From Caryophanales bacterium (lineage in GTDB: Bacteria; Bacillota; Bacilli; Exiguobacteriales; Exiguobacteriaceae): a stretch of DNA of 57,119 nt. Position numbers and translations under genes: made by a program. This document shows, in pieces, positions 33,624-42,038 of this stretch. The notes below the pieces were generated by a model that was not told the origin of the DNA, searched no databases, and saw nothing but the letters and a program-made list of their open reading frames with translations. The DNA is taken from NCBI GenBank assembly GCA_902362975.1, contig CABIYO010000012.1:2358-59476 (forward strand), read 5' to 3'. Position 1 is the stretch's first letter; each line of letters starts with the position of its first letter.

Positions 33624-35807
33624 TCATGACAATGTCGTCGAAAATTGTGCGTGTGTTTTGCCTGAAATGATTTGTTCCATCTCTCGATAGAGACGATCGA
33701 GCGCGAAATGTTTACGGGCATACGCTTGATAAGCTTTTGTGTCCGCCATTAGCTTCTCGGTATCTTCTTTATAAGAAAGGATCGTGTCGACAAATTCCAT
33801 CGTGTCCGTGACGAGCAGTTCGTCCGGGTAAATCGTCTCCGCGCCCGTCCAGTGACGGATGAGCGGATAAGACCCTGCGGCCATCGCTTCGGCCGGTGCG
33901 AGATGGAAACTTTCCAAGTCACTCGTCGAGAAGACGAAGCCGATCGATTGAAGCCATGTGTCGACGTCATGACCGTGCCCATCGAAATGGACGTGGTCAC
34001 GAAGGTCCGACTCCTCGATGCGTTTCAATAGCGCCTCGTAGTACGCGCTCTCTTCTTCCCGCTTCCCAATCCAGTAAACGTCTTTTGGATGGTGCCCTTT
34101 GAAGTGGAGCTGGTACCGTTTGTCCGTCTTCAGCAGCTCTTCGAGCACGTCGAGCGCAAGGTCCGGGCGCTTCAGTTTCGGGTTCATGCCGATCATACCG
34201 AGACGGAACGTCAAATCGTCCGCTTGTTTCGGTTTGTCGAGCTTGTCCGCATCGACGGCGTTGTAGATGACCGTCATCTGGTGACGCGGGATTCCAAAGA
34301 GACGATGCATCTCTTCTAACATATACGGTGAGACGAGGATGATGCGGTCGATGTTATCGAGCGCATATTCCCGTGGAAATGGTGTCTCTTTCTCCTGACG
34401 GTGAATCCGGACGATGAGACGCTGATGCGGCAACTTATGTTGCGAGTACCAGACGGCGTTGCCGAGGCCCCACTCACAGAAGATGACGTCTGCTTGCGCA
34501 AGACACGCCTTGCTGTGATTTACATCATGAATCTTGTGTCCGTCCCACTGGTCGACGAGGACCCGGTAGCTCGGGTCTGCCTCGAAGCGTTCCATGAACA
34601 TGCGGATGAACTTCAAGTCGTGACCGGCGAAGAGGATCGTCGTCTTCCGCATCTCCCAAACCGCGTCGCGGAGTCGTTCGAACGTGCTCGCGAACGTGTA
34701 GTTCTTCGCCATGTTGTAGAGACGTTCCGCCGCATCCTTATAGATAGCCGGATGGGTGAAGGCGAGCTCGACCTTTTCGATGAACTCGTCTTCCGAGTTG
34801 ACGAAGAGCGGGTAGCTCGACCCGAGCAACATCTCGTGCATCTTGTTGCGATTGAGGAGGACCGGCTTCCCGAGCGCTCCATATTCGAGGAGCTTCGTCG
34901 ACAACTCAAGGCTGTCGTCAAGGTCCGGGTGACGCCACGAGATGCCAATGTCGCTCTCTTCGATGAGCGTCTCGACATCCGCACGCGGGATGCCTTTTAA
35001 CCAGTGGACCCCTTCGTCCGTCAGGAGACGGTGTGTCACTTCTTTACGGAAGTTCGGGTTGTTCGGGTCTTGGTTGAACTTATCCCCTGCTACTTTCAAC
35101 TCGACGTCCGGCATCCGGACCCGAAGTTTCTCGAGCGCGTCGAGAATTTCAGTCGAGTACCAGAGCGGCGCGAACTTTCCTGTATAGACGAGACGTTTCG
35201 CCTGACGCTTGAACGTCGGCGTCGTCTCGCGCATGTTCGGGATCATCGGGTTCAAGATGAGGAACGGCTTCGGCGTCTGTAAAAACGTCTCGAAGTAGGC
35301 CTTCATCTCCGCCGTCTGACAGAGCATGCGCGCCGAGCGGTCCGCAATCTTCTTCAGACGTGCCAACTCTTCCTGTGAGGCGGCCGATGAATCATGCGTG
35401 AAATCCGTGAGATAAGTCCACGTCTTTTTCATCGTATGTTCATAGTCGGAGAGCGCATAGGCGAGCTGGAACCCACGGATGAACGTCATGTCATACTGTT
35501 TCGTCTCGACGAGCTCGTGGATGAGTTGGGCCGCCTCTTCTGGCTGGAGCACCTTCTTCTCATAGTACGGCTCGTCTTTCTTCGTCGAGTCTTCCGCGAA
35601 GACGTCGATGAAGCGGACGCGGTCGAGCTGTTTGATCGACGCCGTCACTTCCGGTTTCACGATTGAGCGCTTCAAGAGTACGTCGACCTCGATGTTCGGG
35701 TCCTGGTTCAACATATGCACGACCGACGTGAGCCAGATGGCCGACCCGTCGATCAAGTTCAAATTGACGTCCCCGTATACGAGGATCCGTAGCGGTTGCT
35801 TCGTCAT
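33624..35807 (-). CDS. Tandem two-domain glycosyltransferase
   Basis: This 727-residue cytoplasmic protein carries two GT-B glycosyltransferase modules. The first covers about 1-385, with YGDVNLNLIDGSAIWLTS at the start, RLVYTGKFAPLWYSTEILDA near 210 and SLELSTKLLEYGALGKPVL near 305. The second covers about 390-727, with ILFAGHDLKFIRMF, NAVDADKLDKP near 525, RLGMIGMNPKLKRPDLALD near 540 and FHLAPAEAMAAGSYPLI near 645. Each carries donor-binding type motifs, so both may be active. Its ATG overlaps the stop of the upstream gene (ATGA) after AGGAGG, so the pair is translationally coupled. It probably adds two sugars of the repeating unit; specificity is unknown. Confidence 0.85.
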   Translation of the reverse strand: MTKQPLRILVYGDVNLNLIDGSAIWLTSVVHMLNQDPNIEVDVLLKRSIVKPEVTASIKQLDRVRFIDVFAEDSTKKDEPYYEKKVLQPEEAAQLIHELVETKQYDMTFIRGFQLAYALSDYEHTMKKTWTYLTDFTHDSSAASQEELARLKKIADRSARMLCQTAEMKAYFETFLQTPKPFLILNPMIPNMRETTPTFKRQAKRLVYTGKFAPLWYSTEILDALEKLRVRMPDVELKVAGDKFNQDPNNPNFRKEVTHRLLTDEGVHWLKGIPRADVETLIEESDIGISWRHPDLDDSLELSTKLLEYGALGKPVLLNRNKMHEMLLGSSYPLFVNSEDEFIEKVELAFTHPAIYKDAAERLYNMAKNYTFASTFERLRDAVWEMRKTTILFAGHDLKFIRMFMERFEADPSYRVLVDQWDGHKIHDVNHSKACLAQADVIFCEWGLGNAVWYSQHKLPHQRLIVRIHRQEKETPFPREYALDNIDRIILVSPYMLEEMHRLFGIPRHQMTVIYNAVDADKLDKPKQADDLTFRLGMIGMNPKLKRPDLALDVLEELLKTDKRYQLHFKGHHPKDVYWIGKREEESAYYEALLKRIEESDLRDHVHFDGHGHDVDTWLQSIGFVFSTSDLESFHLAPAEAMAAGSYPLIRHWTGAETIYPDELLVTDTMEFVDTILSYKEDTEKLMADTKAYQAYARKHFALDRLYREMEQIISGKTHAQFSTTLS

Positions 35808-38800
35808 AATGTTACCTCCTGACGGTCCGCTTCATCCATGGCGGCACCGGCTTTCACATATTGATACGGGTCGACACTGAAGATGCGTTTGCCGGAACGA
35901 GCGAGTTCGTTCAAGCTCTCGTCCGCTTCAAAGATGTGGAGCGCCTCTTCGACCGTATAGAAACGGAGTGCCGACGGCTGCACGATCGAACGGGACGGTG
36001 TCGCGTCAAACACATAACGATACGACTCGTCATGGTCGTGTTTGACGAGCTGACCGTCGTCATACGCATAGTAATCCTCTTTCGTGAGGACATCCGCTTC
36101 CGCATAGCGTGCCGCGAGCAGATAATCGCTCAAGTAGTTCGGACCGTAATAATCGTCCGACTTCAAATGGGCGACCCAATCGTACGACTCGACCATCTCT
36201 GTGAACGAGGTATAGTGCGTCAAGTAGCTACGCATATACGTCGAGATCGACGGCGTGTTGTACGTGTTGTACACATCGATGTGATCCTCGAACTTATCGA
36301 GGAACATCATGAGGTGTTTATGCTCGTAGTTCTGTGCGTTGAACTGGGCGACGACGCGTTCTGCCTCTTCGCGCGACTTGATGAAGGCGACGACGGCAAT
36401 CTTCTCGTGGTCGACGCGGTACGGGATGCCGACGTCTTGGACGATTTTCGCTAGACGTTGCGTGTACGTGTGATATGTCAACACGTGGCGCATCCCACGC
36501 ATCGCGATGTCCTCATAGAAGGAGTCATCCGTCATCAAGCGACGGAACGTCTCGTCTAAGTCTGACTCCCCATCGTCGAGGAAGACGTAATCGCCAAGCA
36601 TGGCGTCGACCCCGACCGAACGGGTGCTGACGACCGGTGTGGCACAGGCGAGCCCTTCGAAGACGCGACGTGAGAACATAGTCGGTGAATCGTTGACCGA
36701 GTTGACGTTCAACATGACTTTATACCCTTTATACGCCTTGGCAATCTGGTTGTACTTCAAACTACCACGAATGGCGTGACGGAACTGTTCCGGGAATTGA
36801 AGCTGGTCGCTCTCCCCGCGTTGATTGATCGCATAGTTCCGGTCATAAATGACAAGACCGTACTTATCCGCCGCCGCGAACAAGCGGTCCATGTCGGCTT
36901 TACGCGATTCGTGACGGTTCGCATAATACGAACCAGCGAAACACGCATACGGCTCACGCGTCCCCGGTAAACGGATCGGGTTATGTTCTTTCGGCTGGGC
37001 CGCGAACGGTAACGCATCGACACGGTCATGACCACAATCCTCTTTATAATTCGGGACGCGATTCATGTCCGTCGTATACACATAGTCGAATCGCTTCGCC
37101 GTCTCGATGAAACGGTCGTAGTGAATCGGGTCCTCTTTGTTCCAAAAGACGGTCGGGATATTATGATAACGGCACCAAGCGAGAAGGGCGTCGAGCTCTT
37201 CCCATGTGTTCGTGCCATATTTAACGATTTTCTTTTCCCACGCACCGCCGTTTCCTTTCCATGCCGATTCGACGACGAGAACGTCCGGTTGCTCATCGAG
37301 GAGCACCGTCTTCCAGTTGTCCGGTGTGAACGTGATGAGCTGACATTCTGGCTTGTAGGATGCCATTGTGAACTCATCGAAGATGGCCGCGACCTTCAGT
37401 TCGTGAAGCTCACGCGGAACGGGTGCGAAGAAGCGCGCCTCGCGTACGTCCATCCACGTCGGGTTTTCTGTACCGTCGCTGACGAGTTCTTCCGCGACAC
37501 GGATGCGGTCGATTCGTGCCTCGCCCACACCGTCGACACGGAGTGCGAAACGAAGGAAGCGGATACCACGGTCGAAATAGAAGACTTTCTCACTTCCGAT
37601 TTGAACCTGTTGCATGATCTGACGCTCCGTCGCCGAGTAGGCGATGATGTAGAGGACGACGTTCGCCCCTTCGTCGGCCACGCCATCGAGCGTGACACGG
37701 TAACGACTGTTCGCCTTCACTTCATACGGGAACTCCGTCGGCAGAAGCTTGAAGCTGTTGTTCATCTCGGCATACGAGATGTAGCGACGCTGGTCGTCCT
37801 CGCCTTTCAAATTGACGACGAGCTGGTCATCCCGGCTCTTCAATTTGATGAGGTCCGGTGCCGGGATCGTCCACATGTCCGGCTTGAGCGACAAGACGTC
37901 CTCACGACGGACGCTCTTCTCGCGAATCATTCCGATGTTCAAGTTCTCAAGTTGCCCTGACCCGTTCACGCGGATGAAATAGCGGATGGAACGATGGGAC
38001 GGTGCGATGCGGACGATACCGCTCAGTCCGAGTGGCACTTCAATCAAACGATCCTGCCCAGACACCGTATACGTTGCGATGAAAAGCGACGCGTCCGCTG
38101 TACCCGTTCGGTCCCCTTTCAAATAGAAACGATACAAGTCATCATCCATGTCACCCGTCTCAAAATCGATGCCACGTTCCGTATCGACGTGTGGCAACGC
38201 GATCTCATCGACGCCATAGTGCGTGTATTGATTCCCTTCGGCTCGCACGACGAGCGTGTCCCCATCGAAGTGAGCAATCTCACTCTGTGGCTTGAGCGAG
38301 CGGAGTGACGCCGACGTGAGCGGATAACGGAAATCAAAAGCATCGAGTGATACGTTCGCAGCCGTCCCTTCCACCGTCCAAAGTGAGAGCGTCCCGAGCG
38401 TAAGGTCAACGAGGCTAAACGCCCCTTTCCCTTCCACATTCAAGTGGGCCCGGACGATTTGTTCACCCATTCCGAGTGTCACATCGACGTGGTCGCCGTC
38501 CTGTACGGTGACGTAACGGGTACGCCCCCCTTTACGAACGACTTCTAACGTCAACGTCGGCATCAAGCCTTCACGTGATTTGACGCGCATCATGGCCGTG
38601 AACGTCTTTTTCCCCGCTTCGACCAAATCGTTCACCGAGATGATGTCTGAACTTGCGTTCGGTCGGAACGTCAAGATGACCGGTTCGTCCCCTGTGAAGA
38701 CGAGGTCCGTCCCTTCCACATGTACGTAAGGTGAACGTGTATACCAGTTCGGTACGACTTCACGTAGTTGATGCGATTTAGTCGGACGCTTCAACACTTT

Positions 38801-38869
38801 ACGACCGAGTCGCTTCGACCGTTGTACCCCAAGGTAAGCGGCGCGACGTGCTTTTTTCTGCCAATCCAT
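35804..38869 (-). CDS. Large CgeB-like glycosyltransferase with beta-rich N-terminal half
   Basis: This is a 1021-residue protein with no signal peptide or membrane segment. After a basic N-terminus (KKARRAAYLGVQRSKRLGRK), residues about 50-480 form several beta-sandwich-like repeats of unknown family. Residues about 490-820 match CgeB/DUF3880-type glycosyltransferases: ESAWKGNGGAW, IPTVFWNKEDPIHYDRF, YVYTTD, CFAGSYYANRH and FSRRVFEGLACATPVVS. The last 200 residues look like a nucleotide-sugar transferase-A-like domain (VVAFIKSREEAERVVAQFN, HLKSDDYYGPNYL). ATG 38869 is chosen because GGAGG is eight bases upstream. Position in the locus implies a role in polymer assembly. The N-terminal half may bind acceptor. 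Confidence 0.8.
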   Translation of the reverse strand: MDWQKKARRAAYLGVQRSKRLGRKVLKRPTKSHQLREVVPNWYTRSPYVHVEGTDLVFTGDEPVILTFRPNASSDIISVNDLVEAGKKTFTAMMRVKSREGLMPTLTLEVVRKGGRTRYVTVQDGDHVDVTLGMGEQIVRAHLNVEGKGAFSLVDLTLGTLSLWTVEGTAANVSLDAFDFRYPLTSASLRSLKPQSEIAHFDGDTLVVRAEGNQYTHYGVDEIALPHVDTERGIDFETGDMDDDLYRFYLKGDRTGTADASLFIATYTVSGQDRLIEVPLGLSGIVRIAPSHRSIRYFIRVNGSGQLENLNIGMIREKSVRREDVLSLKPDMWTIPAPDLIKLKSRDDQLVVNLKGEDDQRRYISYAEMNNSFKLLPTEFPYEVKANSRYRVTLDGVADEGANVVLYIIAYSATERQIMQQVQIGSEKVFYFDRGIRFLRFALRVDGVGEARIDRIRVAEELVSDGTENPTWMDVREARFFAPVPRELHELKVAAIFDEFTMASYKPECQLITFTPDNWKTVLLDEQPDVLVVESAWKGNGGAWEKKIVKYGTNTWEELDALLAWCRYHNIPTVFWNKEDPIHYDRFIETAKRFDYVYTTDMNRVPNYKEDCGHDRVDALPFAAQPKEHNPIRLPGTREPYACFAGSYYANRHESRKADMDRLFAAADKYGLVIYDRNYAINQRGESDQLQFPEQFRHAIRGSLKYNQIAKAYKGYKVMLNVNSVNDSPTMFSRRVFEGLACATPVVSTRSVGVDAMLGDYVFLDDGESDLDETFRRLMTDDSFYEDIAMRGMRHVLTYHTYTQRLAKIVQDVGIPYRVDHEKIAVVAFIKSREEAERVVAQFNAQNYEHKHLMMFLDKFEDHIDVYNTYNTPSISTYMRSYLTHYTSFTEMVESYDWVAHLKSDDYYGPNYLSDYLLAARYAEADVLTKEDYYAYDDGQLVKHDHDESYRYVFDATPSRSIVQPSALRFYTVEEALHIFEADESLNELARSGKRIFSVDPYQYVKAGAAMDEADRQEVTL

Positions 38870-38911
38870 CCTCATATCCTCCAAATCATCGAGTCTTTCG
38901 AGCTCGATTCT

Positions 38912-39223
38912 TTATTTGCGAATGCGTCGTGCAACAGCTTGTGCCTTCAAAATCGCCTTACCGGCTTTCGATTGCACAAGACGACGATACTTCTGATTCA
39001 ACACATCATATTTACGTTTCAAGTCACTGAGCGCTTGCTCTTTCTTCTCGAACGCCTGGACGGTCCATTCGAACGTATAGAGAAGGTCGCCATACTTTTG
39101 AACGAGTCGTCGATGCTTTTGACGCAATAGACGTTCATCACGTTTCAAATGACGAATCTCTTCTTCCTGCAGTTTGATTCGTTGTTTCAACAATCCGATT
39201 TCTTTTTCAAATTCGTTGCTCAT
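38912..39223 (-). CDS. Small basic coiled-coil protein
   Basis: This 103-residue protein is almost entirely charged alpha-helix with heptad hydrophobic spacing (IGLLKQRIKLQEEEIRHLK through ALSDLKRKYDVLNQKYRRL). The tail is basic (ARRIRK) and there is no membrane segment. Its ribosome binding site is GAGGTGAG. It sits between the two giant glycosyltransferase genes with gaps of nine and 42 bases. It may be an assembly or scaffold factor for these enzymes, which themselves carry helical N-termini; this is inference. Confidence 0.75.
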   Translation of the reverse strand: MSNEFEKEIGLLKQRIKLQEEEIRHLKRDERLLRQKHRRLVQKYGDLLYTFEWTVQAFEKKEQALSDLKRKYDVLNQKYRRLVQSKAGKAILKAQAVARRIRK

Positions 39224-39232
39224 GCTCTCACC

Positions 39233-41878
39233 TCACAAGTATGCGTCAAAATAGAGACGCTTCAATTCTTCTGTTTGTCCTGATTCATATAAGTCGACGA
39301 ACTGTTTCACAATCGGCGTCTCTAGTTCCATCGGACGATACTGTTCGATGATTTCATAAAGCATACCGGCATTGTCGAAGAATTCTTCCGGTTTGCTGCG
39401 GCGTAAGAAAACGAGGTACCACATCGAGAAGAACCGTTCGAATCGAGTCGAACGGTATTGGTCGAGTACGCCTTCGCGAGCGAACGCTTTCGCCCGTGCT
39501 GTCTCCCGGATGACACACTTCCTAAAGTACTTCTTCGTGATTGTATTGACCGTCGAACCGGCGACGGCCGCGTAATAGTCATGGATCGTCAAGTCGAGCA
39601 GGGCGACCCGTTCCGCGCTGAGGAACATCTCTTGGAAGAAGAGTGAGTCTTGCCCGACCGCGCCGATGACCTGTTTCAAATCATGCTTCTGGATGAAGTC
39701 TTTTTTGATGACCATCGTCTGGATGCTCTGCACCTTGAAGTTATGCTCGAGCAAGTACGCTCTCGGGTCTTCGATGACGCGAACACCATCTTTTTCAAGA
39801 CCGTCTAACTCAATCATCGCCTCACGGTTCGCAAGCTTCAACATACTTCCGACTGCGAGGTCGAGCGAGTCGTCCTCTTGCATGATACGGAACAGTTCCG
39901 CATAGCCGTCGTTGACCGCTTCATTGTCCGGGTCAAGGAAGGCGATGTATGGCGTCGTCGCGAGCTCCACCCCTTTGTTACGTGGACGCGAGGCGCTACC
40001 GCTACCCCCGTCGTTGAACGAGTACGTATAGACGTTCGGATATTTCCGGACGAGGCGTTCGATATAGCCGACCGTCTCCCGGTCCGTCGAACCATCGTCG
40101 ACGAGCCAGATTTCCATGTCTTCAAACATCGAGCTACGGCGAAGACTCGAGAAGCACTTGTTATATAGATAGCGACCGTTGTTATAAATCGGGACGATCA
40201 TCGAAAGTTGATAGTCACCTGGTTCGTTCGGGACGAGCACGTCGTCTGGCGCGAGCAGTTCGAAATGATCGATGGCATATCCTTGACCTTCGACGCGTTG
40301 GTCGTTCCGAAGTGTCTCAAGCGACACGTGACTAGCCGCGAACATCGTCAAGGCCACATCAGCATAGTCCTCTACGAACTCATGGATGGTGTCTTGCCCT
40401 TTCGTCACGAACGAGACGTCCGTGTATTTGAAGGCGTTGACTAAGTCTTCCACATAGTAGTCAAGATAGTGATGACGGTCGTCAAACACGGTCACAAAGT
40501 CGGCTGTACGTAGGTCGACTTCTTGTAGATCCGCTTCGGCGACGAAGCGCTTGTGCGGATACGTCTGACGCTCGAACTGTTCACGCGTCGCCATCACATC
40601 ACCGCGACCGATGACGAGGACGTCGCGACGGTTTTCATGGTGGATGCCGAGAGTGAACAACATCTCACTGAAGCGGTCGTACATCGTATGGTTCGAGAAG
40701 ATGGTCCGGACACCAGACAGTTGATGCTCGAGACGCTCTTCGTCCGTCTTAAACATCTCTAAAATCCCTTGTGCGTCCAAGGCGCTCGTCGCGATGAACA
40801 CGTTCGGGAAGTCGTTGTTGACGGCCACGTTGTAATTCGTCAAGACGAGTTGTCCGCGAGCCTGTGCCTCATAGATCGCTTGCGCGCTCATCGTCGGACT
40901 ATGCTTCACTTCATTGACGTGAAGCACCCAATTCGATGTCTCTTTTAGCTTCTCCAGATCCTCAGGGTCCCCATGGACGAGGACATCTTGAAGCGACTTC
41001 GGTGCGAGTGACGCTTTCGACTCATTCGCCTCACGCATCACATAGAGTTCTTTGTTCGCATCGCGAACGCCTTGCGCGAGCGTCTCCAAATCTTTTGCGA
41101 ACCGCTGGACGGGAAAACGGTTCGTCACGACGACACGGTCCGTCTTGCCACGCGTCATCCCGATCGGATTGACATGGAGCGGGTCGACTCCCGGACGGAT
41201 GACGAAGACTCGTTCATGCCCGGCTTCTTCCATATATTCCGTCACACGCTCCTCGTTTGCCGTGAAGATGTAATCACATTGTGCGGCAAGTGACGAGAAG
41301 CGGTCGAAATGATTCGTATCGAGTGTCGTTTCGAAGACGACACGGATCTCCTTTTGTTTCGCCTTGCGAATCAAGTTTCCGAGCCAGTGACGAGAGTGCG
41401 AGCGTGGCGTCCCCATATGATGGAAGGCCGTCGTCTCGTCTTCTGTGAGCGCTGCTGAGATGAGCAGGAAATCGATGTCTTCTGCTTCAAGCAACTCTAA
41501 AAAGCCCGTCACGCTCTCAAAGTAATGGGTGTGACAAAGACGTTCGAGCTCTTTGGCCCGCTTGACCGGTCCGACGAACGCGACATGCACATTCGCCTTC
41601 TCATAAAAACTGCTCCCGTTCGACTGGATGCGTGTCACATCAAGCGCTGGGAGGCGTTTCCGAGCTGCTTCGAGCTCTGCCTGTAATGCGGTTTGTTGTT
41701 CCTCGAACAGTTTGTCATCTAGACGCGGGCGTTGCGCCTGTCTCGACAAAGAAGGAAGTTCATCTAAGGTAACCAAGTCATCCCCGGACAATGCCTCTTT
41801 TTGGTTGACTCGTTCTTTTTCTTCTTTTAACCACGCGATATGCTTTTGCACGTCGCGTAGCGTCGCTTTTACATCCAT
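39233..41878 (-). CDS. CgeB-like plus GT2 fusion glycosyltransferase
   Basis: This is an 881-residue first gene of the locus. Residues 1-80 are a coiled coil (LKEEKERVNQKEAL). About 95-420 is a CgeB-like GT-B region with SRHWLGNLIRKAKQKEIRVVF, YIFTANEERVTEYMEEAGHE and NPIGMTRGKTDRVVVTNRFP. A linker follows, and about 555-800 is a GT2 (GT-A) domain with SMIVPIYNNGRYLYNKCFSS, the donor motif VDDGSTD and AFLDPDNEAV. The C-terminus is helical. AGGTGGAG precedes ATG, and a good promoter lies 60-90 bases upstream. It probably starts or extends the glycan; combining two folds suggests two transferase steps in one protein. Confidence 0.85.
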   Translation of the reverse strand: MDVKATLRDVQKHIAWLKEEKERVNQKEALSGDDLVTLDELPSLSRQAQRPRLDDKLFEEQQTALQAELEAARKRLPALDVTRIQSNGSSFYEKANVHVAFVGPVKRAKELERLCHTHYFESVTGFLELLEAEDIDFLLISAALTEDETTAFHHMGTPRSHSRHWLGNLIRKAKQKEIRVVFETTLDTNHFDRFSSLAAQCDYIFTANEERVTEYMEEAGHERVFVIRPGVDPLHVNPIGMTRGKTDRVVVTNRFPVQRFAKDLETLAQGVRDANKELYVMREANESKASLAPKSLQDVLVHGDPEDLEKLKETSNWVLHVNEVKHSPTMSAQAIYEAQARGQLVLTNYNVAVNNDFPNVFIATSALDAQGILEMFKTDEERLEHQLSGVRTIFSNHTMYDRFSEMLFTLGIHHENRRDVLVIGRGDVMATREQFERQTYPHKRFVAEADLQEVDLRTADFVTVFDDRHHYLDYYVEDLVNAFKYTDVSFVTKGQDTIHEFVEDYADVALTMFAASHVSLETLRNDQRVEGQGYAIDHFELLAPDDVLVPNEPGDYQLSMIVPIYNNGRYLYNKCFSSLRRSSMFEDMEIWLVDDGSTDRETVGYIERLVRKYPNVYTYSFNDGGSGSASRPRNKGVELATTPYIAFLDPDNEAVNDGYAELFRIMQEDDSLDLAVGSMLKLANREAMIELDGLEKDGVRVIEDPRAYLLEHNFKVQSIQTMVIKKDFIQKHDLKQVIGAVGQDSLFFQEMFLSAERVALLDLTIHDYYAAVAGSTVNTITKKYFRKCVIRETARAKAFAREGVLDQYRSTRFERFFSMWYLVFLRRSKPEEFFDNAGMLYEIIEQYRPMELETPIVKQFVDLYESGQTEELKRLYFDAYL

Positions 41879-41938
41879 ACGTCCGCTCCACCTTTTTTAA
41901 GTAATCAGTATTTCTTCATCTTATCGTATCTTAACAGA

Positions 41939-41967
41939 GTTATATGTCGGTCGCAATTTGATGACAA
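41939..41967 (-). promoter_or_regulatory. Main promoter of the polysaccharide locus
   Basis: On the minus strand TTGTCA (41962-41967) and TATAAC (41939-41944) are 17 bases apart, each with five of six consensus bases. They lie about 60 bases before the first gene. Confidence 0.8.
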
Positions 41968-41991
41968 ATGTGCGGGCCGGCGTTTTACATC

Positions 41992-42020
41992 AAAAAGACG
42001 GACCCACACGTGGATCCGTC
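41992..42020 (-). terminator. Terminator of the 5'-nucleotidase gene
   Basis: GACGGATCCAC pairs with GTGGGTCCGTC (one wobble pair) and is followed by TTTTT on the minus strand. Confidence 0.85.
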
Positions 42021-42038
42021 CCTAAAACCATTATTCAC

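Noticed and set aside
35861..37960. Long plus-strand ORFs (up to 310 residues) opposite the large glycosyltransferase gene
   Set aside because: GC-rich codon use leaves few antisense stops; products are valine/arginine/aspartate-rich with no domain and no translation signals.
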